DNA from: DHVE2 group archaeon
Lineage (GTDB): Archaea; Thermoplasmatota; Thermoplasmata; Thermoplasmatales; Aciduliprofundaceae
DNA length: 31,305 nt
Reading direction: 5' to 3'
Assembly (NCBI GenBank): GCA_027014065.1
Contig: JALWEL010000144.1
Span: forward strand, 1 to 31,305
Shown: positions 1 to 7,661 of the stretch, one piece after another
Numbering within the stretch: the first letter of the stretch is position 1
How the letters are laid out: each line of letters opens with the position of its first letter
Made by a program: the position numbers and the translations under genes
Notes under the pieces: generated by a model
The model's input: only the letters and a program-made list of their open reading frames with translations
Databases searched by the model: none
What the model was told of the DNA's origin: nothing

Positions 1-1257
1 CATTATAAGTACTGGAATGTGAATATCAAATTTCCAAGCAAATTTCAAGTTTTGAGCGAGCCGTACATGGCTTTTAAATCTCAAGGGAAATATACGGTCA
101 TTCGAGGAACTCTCGAAGAGGATTTTCCCCTTAGAGTATGGCTCACTTTCAAAGAGCTGAACGGATTTTCGCATTTTCAAGTAGATAATGTGAACTATAA
201 TCTGGAGAAATTCGCGCAGGACGATAACCGCAATGAATCTCTAAGGTACTGGGGCGCGTGGCTCTCAGCCTATCTCGGATACTACGGCATATTTTTTGCT
301 CCATTCCTCTATATATTTATGTATCTGCTTGGTGGAAGGGAGAGAAAAACCAAGGAGATAAAAGAATATGTCATGGTTCCTCCGAGAAGAAGGCCTCCGT
401 GGATAGTGAATTTCATATTCAAAAACGAGGGGGATTACCTTGAGTATAAAGATGCTACTATAGCAACCTTGCTAGATTTCAGGAAGCGGGGACTCATAGA
501 CATAGTTGACGATGGGAAAATAATAAAGTTGAAGGGGGATTATGTGACTCTGGAGGGTTTTGAGGGAGATTTGCTGGGTGTTCTCTACGATTTGAGCGAA
601 AACGGCGAGATAGACCTTGAGAAATTGAAGAGAGATATAGAAGAATTAAAAAAGGGAAGGAGAGAAAGAATAGAAAAAATCTCAAATATAGAGATGGGGG
701 TAATCTCTTGGGCCGAAAATAAAAAGAGATATTGGGAAGAGTTCATAGAGTACCCGCACCATAAATTCATAGAGGGAATGATTTCCGCGGGCATTATCGC
801 AGCTCTGTTCAATTTTCTCTTCGTTATGGCTTTTGCCCAGGATTTCGCGTTTTATTTCATAGTTGCTATAGTATTCTGGTTTCTCTACATGTTTCAGTTC
901 GCGCTCATGTTCTACAAACCCGATGTTCTCGGCCGGTGGAGAAAGGATTATTATGAGGAAAAAATAGAGTGGGACTCATTCAGAAGATTTTTGCACAGTG
1001 AAGAAGAACTGGAGGAAAAATCAAGATTGTTTCCAGAATACATCGACGATTGGCTCATCTACGGCTGGGCCTTGGGTGAGGGCAAGCACGTGGAAAAGGT
1101 TCTGAAGAAAAATTACGAAGATTTAGATATCTTAAATATTGTGGGGGGCCTGAGGAATTACGTGGTCTACATGATTATCCCTGTTTCTTGGAGCGCCACC
1201 GGTGTGGGTGGGGGTGCCATGGGTGGCTTCGGCGGTGGGGGAGCTGGTGCAAGGTGA
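1..1257 (+). CDS. DUF2207 family membrane protein, 5' end outside window
   Basis: The reading frame is open from base 1, so this is the C-terminal part (about 418 residues) of a longer protein; the GTG at 19 is only the first possible start inside the window. Seen: one hydrophobic segment near residues 83-106, the motif VPPRRRPPW just after it, a region matching the DUF2207 cytoplasmic domain (ATLLDFRKRGLIDI), two more membrane segments near 255-300, and a C-terminal Gly-rich tail (GGGAMGGFGGGGAGAR). This order and the glycine tail are typical of DUF2207 proteins, which are usually 550-600 residues with an extracytoplasmic N-terminal domain. The biochemical function is unknown in the family. 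The gene stands alone, followed 98 nt later by the HU gene with its own promoter. Confidence 0.8.
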   Translation, partial: HYKYWNVNIKFPSKFQVLSEPYMAFKSQGKYTVIRGTLEEDFPLRVWLTFKELNGFSHFQVDNVNYNLEKFAQDDNRNESLRYWGAWLSAYLGYYGIFFAPFLYIFMYLLGGRERKTKEIKEYVMVPPRRRPPWIVNFIFKNEGDYLEYKDATIATLLDFRKRGLIDIVDDGKIIKLKGDYVTLEGFEGDLLGVLYDLSENGEIDLEKLKRDIEELKKGRRERIEKISNIEMGVISWAENKKRYWEEFIEYPHHKFIEGMISAGIIAALFNFLFVMAFAQDFAFYFIVAIVFWFLYMFQFALMFYKPDVLGRWRKDYYEEKIEWDSFRRFLHSEEELEEKSRLFPEYIDDWLIYGWALGEGKHVEKVLKKNYEDLDILNIVGGLRNYVVYMIIPVSWSATGVGGGAMGGFGGGGAGAR

Positions 1258-1310
1258 TGTCCAAAAAGATATGGTTGAAAGAATAACCACTCAAACCATA
1301 AATGAGCGAA

Positions 1311-1321
1311 AAATATAAATA
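1311..1321 (+). promoter_or_regulatory. Box A promoter of the HU gene
   Basis: The A/T element AAATATAAATA is preceded by a purine-rich BRE-like GCGAA. Transcription would begin near 1342, giving a leader of about 13 nt to the ATG at 1356. The 89 nt between the DUF2207 stop and the HU frame hold nothing else. Confidence 0.6.
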
Positions 1322-1355
1322 CATCTTTTTTATTAAGTAATACTGGGTGTTTGAG

Positions 1356-1625
1356 ATGGTTGGCATAACAGAAATTGCGAAACCCGTAGCAAAGAAAACA
1401 GGAATTTCTCAGAAGAAAGCGAGAGAAGTGATAAACGCGTTTTTGGAAGAGGTTGTCAAGCAGGTGGACAGGGGCGAGCGCGTGCGCATTGCAGGCCTCG
1501 GAATATTCGAGCGCCGTGTGCAGAAAGCAAGGAAAGTAAGAAATCCCAGAACGGGCAAGATGATGACAGTCAAGGCAAAGAAGAAATTCGCGTTCAAGCC
1601 AAGTGCGAAGATAAAGTATATCTAA
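1356..1625 (+). CDS. HU-family DNA-binding protein
   Basis: This 89-residue basic protein is of the bacterial HU/IHF type: two N-terminal helices, then the beta-arm with the family motif (GLGIFERRVQKARKVRNPRTG) and a lysine-rich C-terminus ending KFAFKPSAKIKYI. It should bind and bend or wrap DNA as a homodimer. An HU homologue (HTa) is the main chromatin protein in Thermoplasma, and this gene probably fills the same role here; no archaeal histone gene is in the window. I chose the ATG at 1356 (GGTG 7 nt upstream); an in-frame GTG at 1347 would add three residues. The gene ends in a T-rich tract that faces the end of the convergent top6A gene. Confidence 0.92.
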   Translation: MVGITEIAKPVAKKTGISQKKAREVINAFLEEVVKQVDRGERVRIAGLGIFERRVQKARKVRNPRTGKMMTVKAKKKFAFKPSAKIKYI

Positions 1626-1641
1626 ATTCTCATTTTTTTAT
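1626..1641. terminator. T-rich convergent termination region
   Basis: Only 12 nt separate the HU stop codon from the top6A stop codon. The segment contains a run of seven T on the plus strand, the form of an archaeal U-tract terminator for the HU transcript. Confidence 0.4.
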
Positions 1642-2726
1642 TTCATCACTCCCAACTCCGTTAATTTTTCGGGGAGGTAGGTGTCTGTAACATAGTCTAA
1701 TCCATACTTTGCCAAAGCCTGTTGCTCAGCTTTCTTCCTTATTTGAAGCATGAGCGTTATTTCTCCGTGCCAGAATGGGGTGTTGAATCTCGGATCTTTC
1801 AGCTCTGCCTGCAAAGCAGCTATATCTCTGTCGTTCAATTTATCCGTGGGCAAGTCGTAATTGAGGATGTCGCTTGCGGTGATTCCTACAAATTCCGCCG
1901 TGGGCGTGGCGAGATATTCGCTTATGTGCGCGGTTTTTATCGCTCCATACGCGATTGAAGCGTATATTCTGAAAGACCACGGATCACCATCGGTGAATAT
2001 GACCACTGGTAACCCTAATTCTTCGTTCATTCTCTTCAGCAATCTCCTCGTGCTCCTGGCGGGCTGTCCCTTGATGTGAACTAAAATCGCGCGAGCTTTC
2101 TCGTCGAATCCGTTCTCAACTAAGCGGTCGAACATACCGCCGGTTTCTATGCCTATAACGAAATCTGCGTCCACATCTTTGAATTTAAGTTTGTCTTTTT
2201 CCACGTAGTACGGTATGAGATAACCGCTGTCTCCAACATCGTCCCTGCAGTTAATTCTCATGGGCTTTCCCTTGCGGTTTATCTCCTCAACAGTTATGTT
2301 CCCTATGACGCTCGCTCCGTCCTCCTCGGGCCTGAGCTTGAAATCTTCTCTCAGATATCCCGTTATAACTTCCAAATCCTCCGCTAACTTGTTGCTCTCG
2401 TCCTGCGAATGGAATTTGGCGAGACCCCAGCCTTCAGAGATGTAGTACATTTCTCTCAGGGTCGATGATTTTTTCGTTTTAATCATCTCTTTAATGAACT
2501 CCATTATGTAGAGGGTTCTGAGAATCATGTATCCTCCGTCCAATTTTTTCGCGCTTCTCGTGATCATGTTTTCCCCGTACTTCCACACCCCCAGCTTGTT
2601 GTTGAACACGATGTTCCCCTTGTGCCTTGCGGCAAGGTGCATTTTAGGAATCTCTCCACGGTTCAGCTGCTCGTATATGTCTTCGGCGATTTCGTACAAT
2701 TTCTTAAGGGCCTCATCACTGCTCAT
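1638..2726 (-). CDS. top6A: DNA topoisomerase VI subunit A (Spo11 homologue)
   Basis: This 362-residue protein is the DNA-cleaving subunit of the type IIB topoisomerase. The catalytic tyrosine sits in the winged-helix CAP domain at LREMYYISEGW (Tyr94/Tyr95; by comparison with Spo11 the second Tyr is the nucleophile). The Toprim fold follows with its metal-binding acidic residues (VIGIETGG, then FTDGDPWSFRIYASI). The length is normal for the family. With subunit B it forms an A2B2 enzyme that relaxes supercoils and decatenates DNA. The start overlaps the end of top6B by 11 nt, so the pair is translationally coupled and transcribed from the top6B promoter. Confidence 0.97.
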   Translation of the reverse strand: MSSDEALKKLYEIAEDIYEQLNRGEIPKMHLAARHKGNIVFNNKLGVWKYGENMITRSAKKLDGGYMILRTLYIMEFIKEMIKTKKSSTLREMYYISEGWGLAKFHSQDESNKLAEDLEVITGYLREDFKLRPEEDGASVIGNITVEEINRKGKPMRINCRDDVGDSGYLIPYYVEKDKLKFKDVDADFVIGIETGGMFDRLVENGFDEKARAILVHIKGQPARSTRRLLKRMNEELGLPVVIFTDGDPWSFRIYASIAYGAIKTAHISEYLATPTAEFVGITASDILNYDLPTDKLNDRDIAALQAELKDPRFNTPFWHGEITLMLQIRKKAEQQALAKYGLDYVTDTYLPEKLTELGVMK

Positions 2727-4617
2727 CTTCTTCCACCTCCTCTATCTCCTCAACGAAGTCCATCTTTATGCCCCAGTCTCCAGGAAGTGGTTCCGCCCCT
2801 ATCACCTTTGATGGATTAATTCCGTCCACGTAGTAATTGGTCTCGCCGTATCCGCCTGCGTTCTTAAGCACTATCTTTTTGTACTGGTAACTCACGGGAT
2901 CGATTTCCACATGCCATTTCACATAATCTTCCACTATTTCTCCATCGGTGTCCACAATTTCCCCTATGGGACAATCCCCGTAAAGCTCGAATTTCTCCTT
3001 TTTCTCGGTGAAGTTTGCGATTCTTACGGTTATTTTTATCATTTTTCCCTCTTTTTCTATTTTCTCGTCGATCCATATAACGTTCATTATCTTCGTGATC
3101 ACCGGCTCCAATTTTGGCACGGGCTTCTCGACGATTTCCGCACTCTTGCGTGCGATCTCGGGCAGTAGCTGATTCACTATGAAGAACTTCTCGCTCAACT
3201 TCTTTTTCCTCTCCTTCTTAACGCGGTACATTTTCAGCTGTCGGCCCAGAGATTTAAGAGCGAGCTCAATCTCCTCTCGAATTTCTGGCACATCAGCTAT
3301 AGCCTCCTTCGCTTCGGATGTGAATGGCACGCGAGTGGAAGCAACATGCACGATTATTATCGCTGGCCCCACGGGAATGCCCTGGCCGCCCCGTTGCTCC
3401 AGCCCGTACCTTCTCCAGTCCACCGAACTAATTGCCTTGGTTATAACGTCTGCACCCTGCTGGTAGAGAAGTGGAACGCGATTTGCGAATCTGAGAATTC
3501 TCACCGGTTGATCCTTTGGAAGCTCTCCCCCGTAAACTATCCCCGCCTCAACTATGAACGGATTTCCGCTGTAAACTTTCGGTTCTCTCGTTATTGGCTG
3601 CGCGTAGAATCCGGGGCGCAGAGAGCCGAGAACGTTTTTCAATCCTTTTTTTATCAGAATTTCCCCAATGGGTGAAAGGCAATCTGTCGGAGGAGCCATC
3701 AATTTTACCTTGGTGAATGCTTCGAGCACACGCCTAGCTTCGCTTAGAGACATGTCCTGCGGGCGCATCTCCCCATAGAGATATGCTATTTTGCAAACTT
3801 TCTCCGCAATCCTCGGGCTCACGCGCGAGAACTCGGATGTTAGGAAGGAAGTGAGGCGATATGCCTTCGTAGCCCTTGCCATGTTTATGAACTCGCCGAG
3901 CTCGATTCCGTGGGGGTGCGGCTTGATTTCTTTCACCGGCGGCGGCAATTCATCGGTGACCCTCTTGAACACAGTTTTTTTATCATCTGGCTCCACGAAG
4001 GTAATTTGAGCATGTGGGTTCACGATGGCCGTCTGCTGCAAGTACTCGTAAACGCTCTGCTTTCCACGATTGTACCTCGCCTTCATTACTACTTCTATCC
4101 TCGTGCCCTGTTCCTTCTCCCAGATTATAGGCTCTTCTTTTATCACTTTTGGCTCGTTCTTCTTCGTGTTAATCGTTAGAAGAACCTCGTAGCCCACTTC
4201 ATCTTCCTTAATCTTCGATATGATTTTCGCGGGTTTTCCGCTGCTCAACTGCCCGTAAAGAACCACGGCGCTTATTCCTATTCCCTGCTGCCCGCGGGAT
4301 TGCCGCAAAGCGTGGAATCGGGAGCCGTATAGCAATTTTCCGAACACGAGGGGTATGTTTTTCCTCACTATTCCCGGGCCGTTATCCTCTACGATCATCT
4401 TGTACTCGTCTTTTCCCACCTGCTCTATTTTAACGAAAATGTCGGGTAGTATGCGAGCCTCCTCGCACGCGTCGAGGGAATTATCCACCGCTTCCTTCAC
4501 GCTCACCACTAATGATTTTGTGAGGGAATCGAATCCTAAAATGTGCTTGTTCTTCTGAAAGAACTCGGCCACGCTTATCTCGCGCTGCTTCTTTGCCATC
4601 TCGTGTGCAATGCCCAT
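2716..4617 (-). CDS. top6B: DNA topoisomerase VI subunit B (ATPase)
   Basis: This 633-residue protein is the ATP-binding subunit of topoisomerase VI. The GHKL (Bergerat) fold motifs are all present: N-box KEAVDNSLDA (Glu42, Asn46), G1 DNGPGI (78-83) and G2 GQQGIGIS (109-116), followed by the H2TH region and a transducer domain with TSEAKEAIADV, which carries the switch lysine. The C-terminus has the extra beta-sandwich found in some archaeal subunits and ends in an acidic tail. ATP-driven dimerisation of B gates cleavage by A. A box A element lies 25 nt upstream of the ATG at 4617, so the mRNA is probably leaderless; the internal ATG at 4599 is less likely as start. Confidence 0.97.
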   Translation of the reverse strand: MGIAHEMAKKQREISVAEFFQKNKHILGFDSLTKSLVVSVKEAVDNSLDACEEARILPDIFVKIEQVGKDEYKMIVEDNGPGIVRKNIPLVFGKLLYGSRFHALRQSRGQQGIGISAVVLYGQLSSGKPAKIISKIKEDEVGYEVLLTINTKKNEPKVIKEEPIIWEKEQGTRIEVVMKARYNRGKQSVYEYLQQTAIVNPHAQITFVEPDDKKTVFKRVTDELPPPVKEIKPHPHGIELGEFINMARATKAYRLTSFLTSEFSRVSPRIAEKVCKIAYLYGEMRPQDMSLSEARRVLEAFTKVKLMAPPTDCLSPIGEILIKKGLKNVLGSLRPGFYAQPITREPKVYSGNPFIVEAGIVYGGELPKDQPVRILRFANRVPLLYQQGADVITKAISSVDWRRYGLEQRGGQGIPVGPAIIIVHVASTRVPFTSEAKEAIADVPEIREEIELALKSLGRQLKMYRVKKERKKKLSEKFFIVNQLLPEIARKSAEIVEKPVPKLEPVITKIMNVIWIDEKIEKEGKMIKITVRIANFTEKKEKFELYGDCPIGEIVDTDGEIVEDYVKWHVEIDPVSYQYKKIVLKNAGGYGETNYYVDGINPSKVIGAEPLPGDWGIKMDFVEEIEEVEEDEQ

Positions 4618-4637
4618 TGGCTTTGGATTGCCATGTT

Positions 4638-4646
4638 TTATTTAAA
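4638..4646 (-). promoter_or_regulatory. Box A promoter of top6BA
   Basis: Read on the minus strand the element is TTTAAATAA, centred about 25 nt upstream of the top6B ATG. It is arranged back to back with the promoter of the rightward operon in a 97-nt intergenic space. Confidence 0.6.
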
Positions 4647-4681
4647 AATTCCCTTTTTCCGCTTTAAAGGGATTTACCGCT

Positions 4682-4692
4682 AAATATAAATA
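4682..4692 (+). promoter_or_regulatory. Box A promoter of the 4.7-7.5 kb operon
   Basis: The element is AAATATAAATA, identical to that of the HU gene. Its centre is 28 nt upstream of the GTG at 4715, which implies a leaderless or nearly leaderless mRNA. Confidence 0.6.
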
Positions 4693-4714
4693 CTCCCAGC
4701 GCATAATTTTAAGC

Positions 4715-5425
4715 GTGAAGGTTGGTTTGATGTTCGATGACAAGCGGCTTGAGTACAGGGTCATGAGTGCACTGAGCCAGCGCGGGATACCCTTCACAAT
4801 TCTAAAAGACACCATAGATTTTTCGGGGCCTGTTGTGAGCGATGTTCCCCGCGGCTCAGATGAGATTTTGGTGGATGACGAGATGGTTGGAGTGAGAAGG
4901 GTTATTTCCTACATGCACGGAAAGAAGAGATTTTCGAGGGTTGTCGTAGGCATCGACCCCGGGCCCAAGCCGGGAATTGCGGTGGTAGGAGATGGAATAG
5001 TGGTGGAAGAGATTCATCTGAGCGATGTTTCCGAAACTAAGGAAGAGGTAGATTCGATTTATCGGGGCTATTCCCCCATCAGATTTTTGGTGCGGGTTGG
5101 AGACGGGGACATAGTAAACAGAAACAGGATTGTCAATTCTTTAGTGGAAGATTACGAAATAGAGTTGGTGGATGAGAGGAACACGACAACGAGCATAACC
5201 AACAGGGATGTTGTTTCGGCTAAGAATATAGCTTTCTCGCATGGAAGAATCATAAGGAACAAGATAAACACCGTGGTTAAAGAAGGGTATCTGCGTGAGA
5301 TACAGAGAAGGAGCAGAATAGAGAGCAGGGGGCAGGTTACTATCCCCAAAGAGCTTGCGAAAAAGGTTGCCCTCGGAGAGATAACTTTGAACAAGGCCAT
5401 TGAACTCACGAGGGAAAGCAGATGA
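4715..5425 (+). CDS. RNase H/RuvC-fold predicted nuclease
   Basis: This 236-residue protein has a Rossmann-like N-terminal part (1-70), then an RNase H/RuvC-like fold. Seen: the first acidic strand VVVGIDPGPKPGIAVV (Asp81), VRVGDGDIV (around 127-134), the LVDERNTTT strand (Glu154) and a helix with RDVVSAKNIA (Asp165). This acidic set resembles RuvC/YqgF nucleases, so a Holliday-junction or structured-nucleic-acid role is possible but not shown. The C-terminus has SRGQVTIPKELA, which reads like an AbrB/SpoVT motif. The start GTG is set by the promoter 28 nt upstream. It heads an operon and overlaps the next gene by 4 nt (ATGA). Confidence 0.65.
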   Translation: MKVGLMFDDKRLEYRVMSALSQRGIPFTILKDTIDFSGPVVSDVPRGSDEILVDDEMVGVRRVISYMHGKKRFSRVVVGIDPGPKPGIAVVGDGIVVEEIHLSDVSETKEEVDSIYRGYSPIRFLVRVGDGDIVNRNRIVNSLVEDYEIELVDERNTTTSITNRDVVSAKNIAFSHGRIIRNKINTVVKEGYLREIQRRSRIESRGQVTIPKELAKKVALGEITLNKAIELTRESR

Positions 5426-5751
5426 AAAGAGAAGATGCCATGAAAAAAATAGATGACCTTGCCAACGTCGTGGTAACGGAAATTCCGGAAGTTATTGTAA
5501 TAGGTGGGAAAGAATACCCTATAAAAGATGATGTAACCCGGGGAAATAGGGAAGAAATGCTCGTGAAATACGTGGAGATATACGAAAATATTCGGGACGA
5601 AATCCGGGATATGGATGATGTTCCAGAGGAATTGGTGAAGATTGCGCTGATTTTAAGGAGAGCGATAATATTTCTCAAAGATTTCAGGCAGAGCGATGAA
5701 ATCGAAGATAAGAGGAGATGGATGGAGTATATCAAAAGGGTGGGACTATGA
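5422..5751 (+). CDS. Small hypothetical protein
   Basis: I do not recognise this 109-residue, charged, mostly helical protein. A short beta segment with VIVIGGKEYPI lies near 24-34, followed by a long helical region rich in Glu, Asp and Arg (YVEIYENIRDEIRD). There are no cysteines, no signal peptide and no membrane segment. It overlaps both neighbours by 4 nt (ATGA at each end), so it is translated in step with the RNase H-fold protein and the deacetylase-family enzyme; a role tied to one of them is inference only. Confidence 0.7.
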   Translation: MKREDAMKKIDDLANVVVTEIPEVIVIGGKEYPIKDDVTRGNREEMLVKYVEIYENIRDEIRDMDDVPEELVKIALILRRAIIFLKDFRQSDEIEDKRRWMEYIKRVGL

Positions 5752-6791
5752 ATATAATGGTGGCTCACAACCCCACACACGTGTATCACAATCTCAAGGG
5801 AAGCCCGGAGTCGCCGGAGAGAATAGAGAGTGTTTACAAATATTTGAAGATGAAATTGCAGGGTAAAATTGAATTTTTGGAGGTGAGAGAGCCGGCCGAT
5901 CTCGAAGAAGTGTTAGCTGTTCACACCCCGCAGTACTTGGAATTTTTGGAGAGAATGTCCATGCGTGGGAACACATATTTAGGAGATAGCACGTATTTGA
6001 ATAATTATTCGTACATGGCGGCACTTATCGCAGCGGAGACTAGCATTGAAGCAAGCGATGCAGTGATCCGAGCGGATCATGATTTATCCTACGCTTTGAT
6101 TAGGCCTCCGGGCCACCACGCCAGCGCTGACATGTATGGGGGATATTGCCTCTTGAACAACGCCGCCATTACCGCCAAGCATGTGATGGAAAGAGGATTG
6201 AGGAAGATTGCGATAATAGATTGGGACGCCCACGCGGCAAACGGAACAATGAAGATATTCTATCCCTCCAAAGATGTTTTGTTGATATCCATACATAGAG
6301 ACCCCAGTGATTTTTATCCCCACGAGGGGTTCATACATCAAATTGGTCGTGGAGAAGGTACGGGATACACGGTGAATATACCTGTCCCCAAGGGTACCGG
6401 CGATGTGGAGTACCGAATGATTTTCGATGAAATCATAGATCCAATAATAAAGGATTTCAATCCCGATTTCATCATAGGAGAGAATGGATTCGATCCCCAT
6501 TATTCGGAGCGAGGAGTGGGGTTATCTCTCACAATCGGGGGGTTTGTGGATATTGTGAAAAGGTTGAAATCGTATGGAAAGATGTTCATGCTGGTGCAAG
6601 AAGGGGGATACAACCCCAAAAATAAGGATATAGCGTACGCGATGCTAAGCTCGCTACTTGGAGAGGGGGTGGAAGTGGAGAACTACAACATGTCAGAGCG
6701 GCTCACTGCGGGTAATCGTGTGAGAAAGGAGGTGGAAGAAACTATAAATAAATTGAAGTTCATCTTCGGAGATTATTTCGATGTGGGGTGA
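5748..6791 (+). CDS. Histone deacetylase family protein (acetylpolyamine/acetoin-utilisation type)
   Basis: This 347-residue protein is a Zn-dependent amidohydrolase of the arginase/deacetylase fold. Seen: RPPGHHA (catalytic His123/His124), GGYCLLNNAAI, the zinc site DWDAH (Asp160, His162) and GFDPH (Asp249), and EGGYN, which carries the transition-state tyrosine. The usual second His of the DxHH motif is Ala here. Family members remove acetyl groups from lysines, acetylpolyamines or small amides; the substrate cannot be told from sequence. Targets could include chromatin proteins such as HU, but that is speculation. The start at 5748 uses the ATGA overlap; an upstream ATG at 5718 would overlap the previous gene by 34 nt. 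Confidence 0.9.
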   Translation: MNIMVAHNPTHVYHNLKGSPESPERIESVYKYLKMKLQGKIEFLEVREPADLEEVLAVHTPQYLEFLERMSMRGNTYLGDSTYLNNYSYMAALIAAETSIEASDAVIRADHDLSYALIRPPGHHASADMYGGYCLLNNAAITAKHVMERGLRKIAIIDWDAHAANGTMKIFYPSKDVLLISIHRDPSDFYPHEGFIHQIGRGEGTGYTVNIPVPKGTGDVEYRMIFDEIIDPIIKDFNPDFIIGENGFDPHYSERGVGLSLTIGGFVDIVKRLKSYGKMFMLVQEGGYNPKNKDIAYAMLSSLLGEGVEVENYNMSERLTAGNRVRKEVEETINKLKFIFGDYFDVG

Positions 6792-6795
6792 TTTT

Positions 6796-7092
6796 ATGTT
6801 AAAAATAAAGAGGTACATGCTGTCCAAGGACGAAATGGCAGAGGCAATGGAATATTTTAAAGGAGAGAGAATGAGGTACTACATTTATTCCTACAAAATA
6901 CACAAAGGTAGAAAATGGGTCACGTTAGTGAGGTTAGATAACTTGGATGGAATGGAACATATGGACATTTACGACGAGAACGGGAATTACATGGAGACCC
7001 GGGAATTTCCCCGCAAGAAATTCGATGATTTCGTGAAAATAGTGAAAACTTTCCGGCGAAACATAATCGCGGTGGACATCTCCAATCTGTGA
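6796..7092 (+). CDS. Small protein resembling TumE-type toxins
   Basis: This 98-residue protein has a helical N-terminus followed by beta strands and the motif VRLDNLDGMEHMDIYDENG. That layout (Arg-Leu-Asp-Asn, then His, then a beta turn) resembles the small TumE/DUF6516-like or DUF7718-like proteins that are encoded next to HTH regulators in archaea. The ATG at 6796 is chosen because GGGGTGA lies 4 nt upstream; the ATG at 6781 has no such site and overlaps the previous stop. It is followed after 9 nt by an HTH protein, as in toxin-antitoxin pairs. The family call is tentative and toxicity is not shown. Confidence 0.5.
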   Translation: MLKIKRYMLSKDEMAEAMEYFKGERMRYYIYSYKIHKGRKWVTLVRLDNLDGMEHMDIYDENGNYMETREFPRKKFDDFVKIVKTFRRNIIAVDISNL

Positions 7093-7101
7093 GGTGAAAA
7101 A

Positions 7102-7536
7102 ATGAAGTTAATTTTAAAGAGGATTTACCGGGAAGAGGACATTGAAATTCTTAGAAAGGCAATAAGGAGAAAGTACGGGAGAATGGAGAAAATAAAAAAG
7201 CTGATGCAAATCAAAAAATGTGCCATGCCTGATTTAGGAGAGGCATACCTTATGAAACTCGCAATAGATGAAGGCTCTGGGATTGAGGAAGAAGTTATTA
7301 TCGAAGATAGGAAAGTTCTGAACCACCTGAGCGCAAAGCGGTTCGAATTAATGGAATTTCTAAACAAAAACAATCCCATGTCTTTAAAAGAACTGGCAGG
7401 AAAATTGGGGAGAGACTACAAAAATGTGTACGACGACGTATCTTCTCTTAGTAATTATTTCGTGGTCAACGTGATCAAATTCGGCCGTGAGACCGTTCCG
7501 GTGGGGATCGTTGAAAGCATGCAAATTCGGGTATAA
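7102..7536 (+). CDS. HTH DNA-binding protein, possible antitoxin/regulator
   Basis: This 144-residue protein has a C-terminal winged-helix domain: RFELMEFLNKNNPMSLKELA, then the recognition helix region GRDYKNVYDDVSSLSNYFVV and a wing. It resembles the archaeal HVO_A0114-like (TumA) regulators that accompany TumE proteins. The N-terminal half is basic and helical and could bind the partner. GAGGTG lies 6 nt upstream of the ATG. It probably forms a complex with the upstream small protein and autoregulates, but no operator was identified in front of this pair, which is transcribed with the deacetylase gene. Confidence 0.6.
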   Translation: MKLILKRIYREEDIEILRKAIRRKYGRMEKIKKLMQIKKCAMPDLGEAYLMKLAIDEGSGIEEEVIIEDRKVLNHLSAKRFELMEFLNKNNPMSLKELAGKLGRDYKNVYDDVSSLSNYFVVNVIKFGRETVPVGIVESMQIRV

Positions 7537-7544
7537 TTACAATT

Positions 7545-7614
7545 TACACCATAGAAAAAAATCAACATGCTGGCCAATTTATTTACTAATTACACCATAT
7601 GTTTTGGTATGGTG
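7545..7614. promoter_or_regulatory. Operator-like repeats TACACCATA before the signalling operon
   Basis: The 9-mer TACACCATA occurs exactly at 7545-7553 and 7591-7599, with an inverted copy TATGGTG at 7608-7614. The second and third copies form a 7-bp inverted repeat with an 8-bp spacer. All lie about 45-115 nt upstream of the predicted transcription start at 7660. The placement fits a regulator-binding region; the regulator is unknown, although the HTH protein just upstream or the winged-helix protein in the operon are candidates. Confidence 0.45.
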
Positions 7615-7629
7615 AAAAACGCAGAAACA

Positions 7630-7637
7630 TTTATATA
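7630..7637 (+). promoter_or_regulatory. Box A promoter of the V4R-KaiC operon
   Basis: TTTATATA is preceded by a purine/AC stretch (GAAACA) like a BRE. Its centre lies about 28 nt before the ATG at 7662, implying a nearly leaderless mRNA and arguing against the upstream in-frame ATGs at 7599 and 7650. Confidence 0.6.
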
Positions 7638-7661
7638 GAGATATGTGATATGACATATTGC

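Noticed and set aside
1257..1286. Nine-codon frame overlapping the DUF2207 stop
   Set aside because: Too short to judge and without conservation evidence; the ATGA overlap alone is not enough.
2527..2819. Open frames on the plus strand across top6A/top6B
   Set aside because: They are shadows of the well-supported topoisomerase VI genes on the other strand, with low-complexity translations and no ribosome site.
5406..5789. A 127-codon minus-strand frame
   Set aside because: It lies fully opposite three coupled genes and its translation is Ser/Ile-rich low-complexity sequence typical of an antisense frame.
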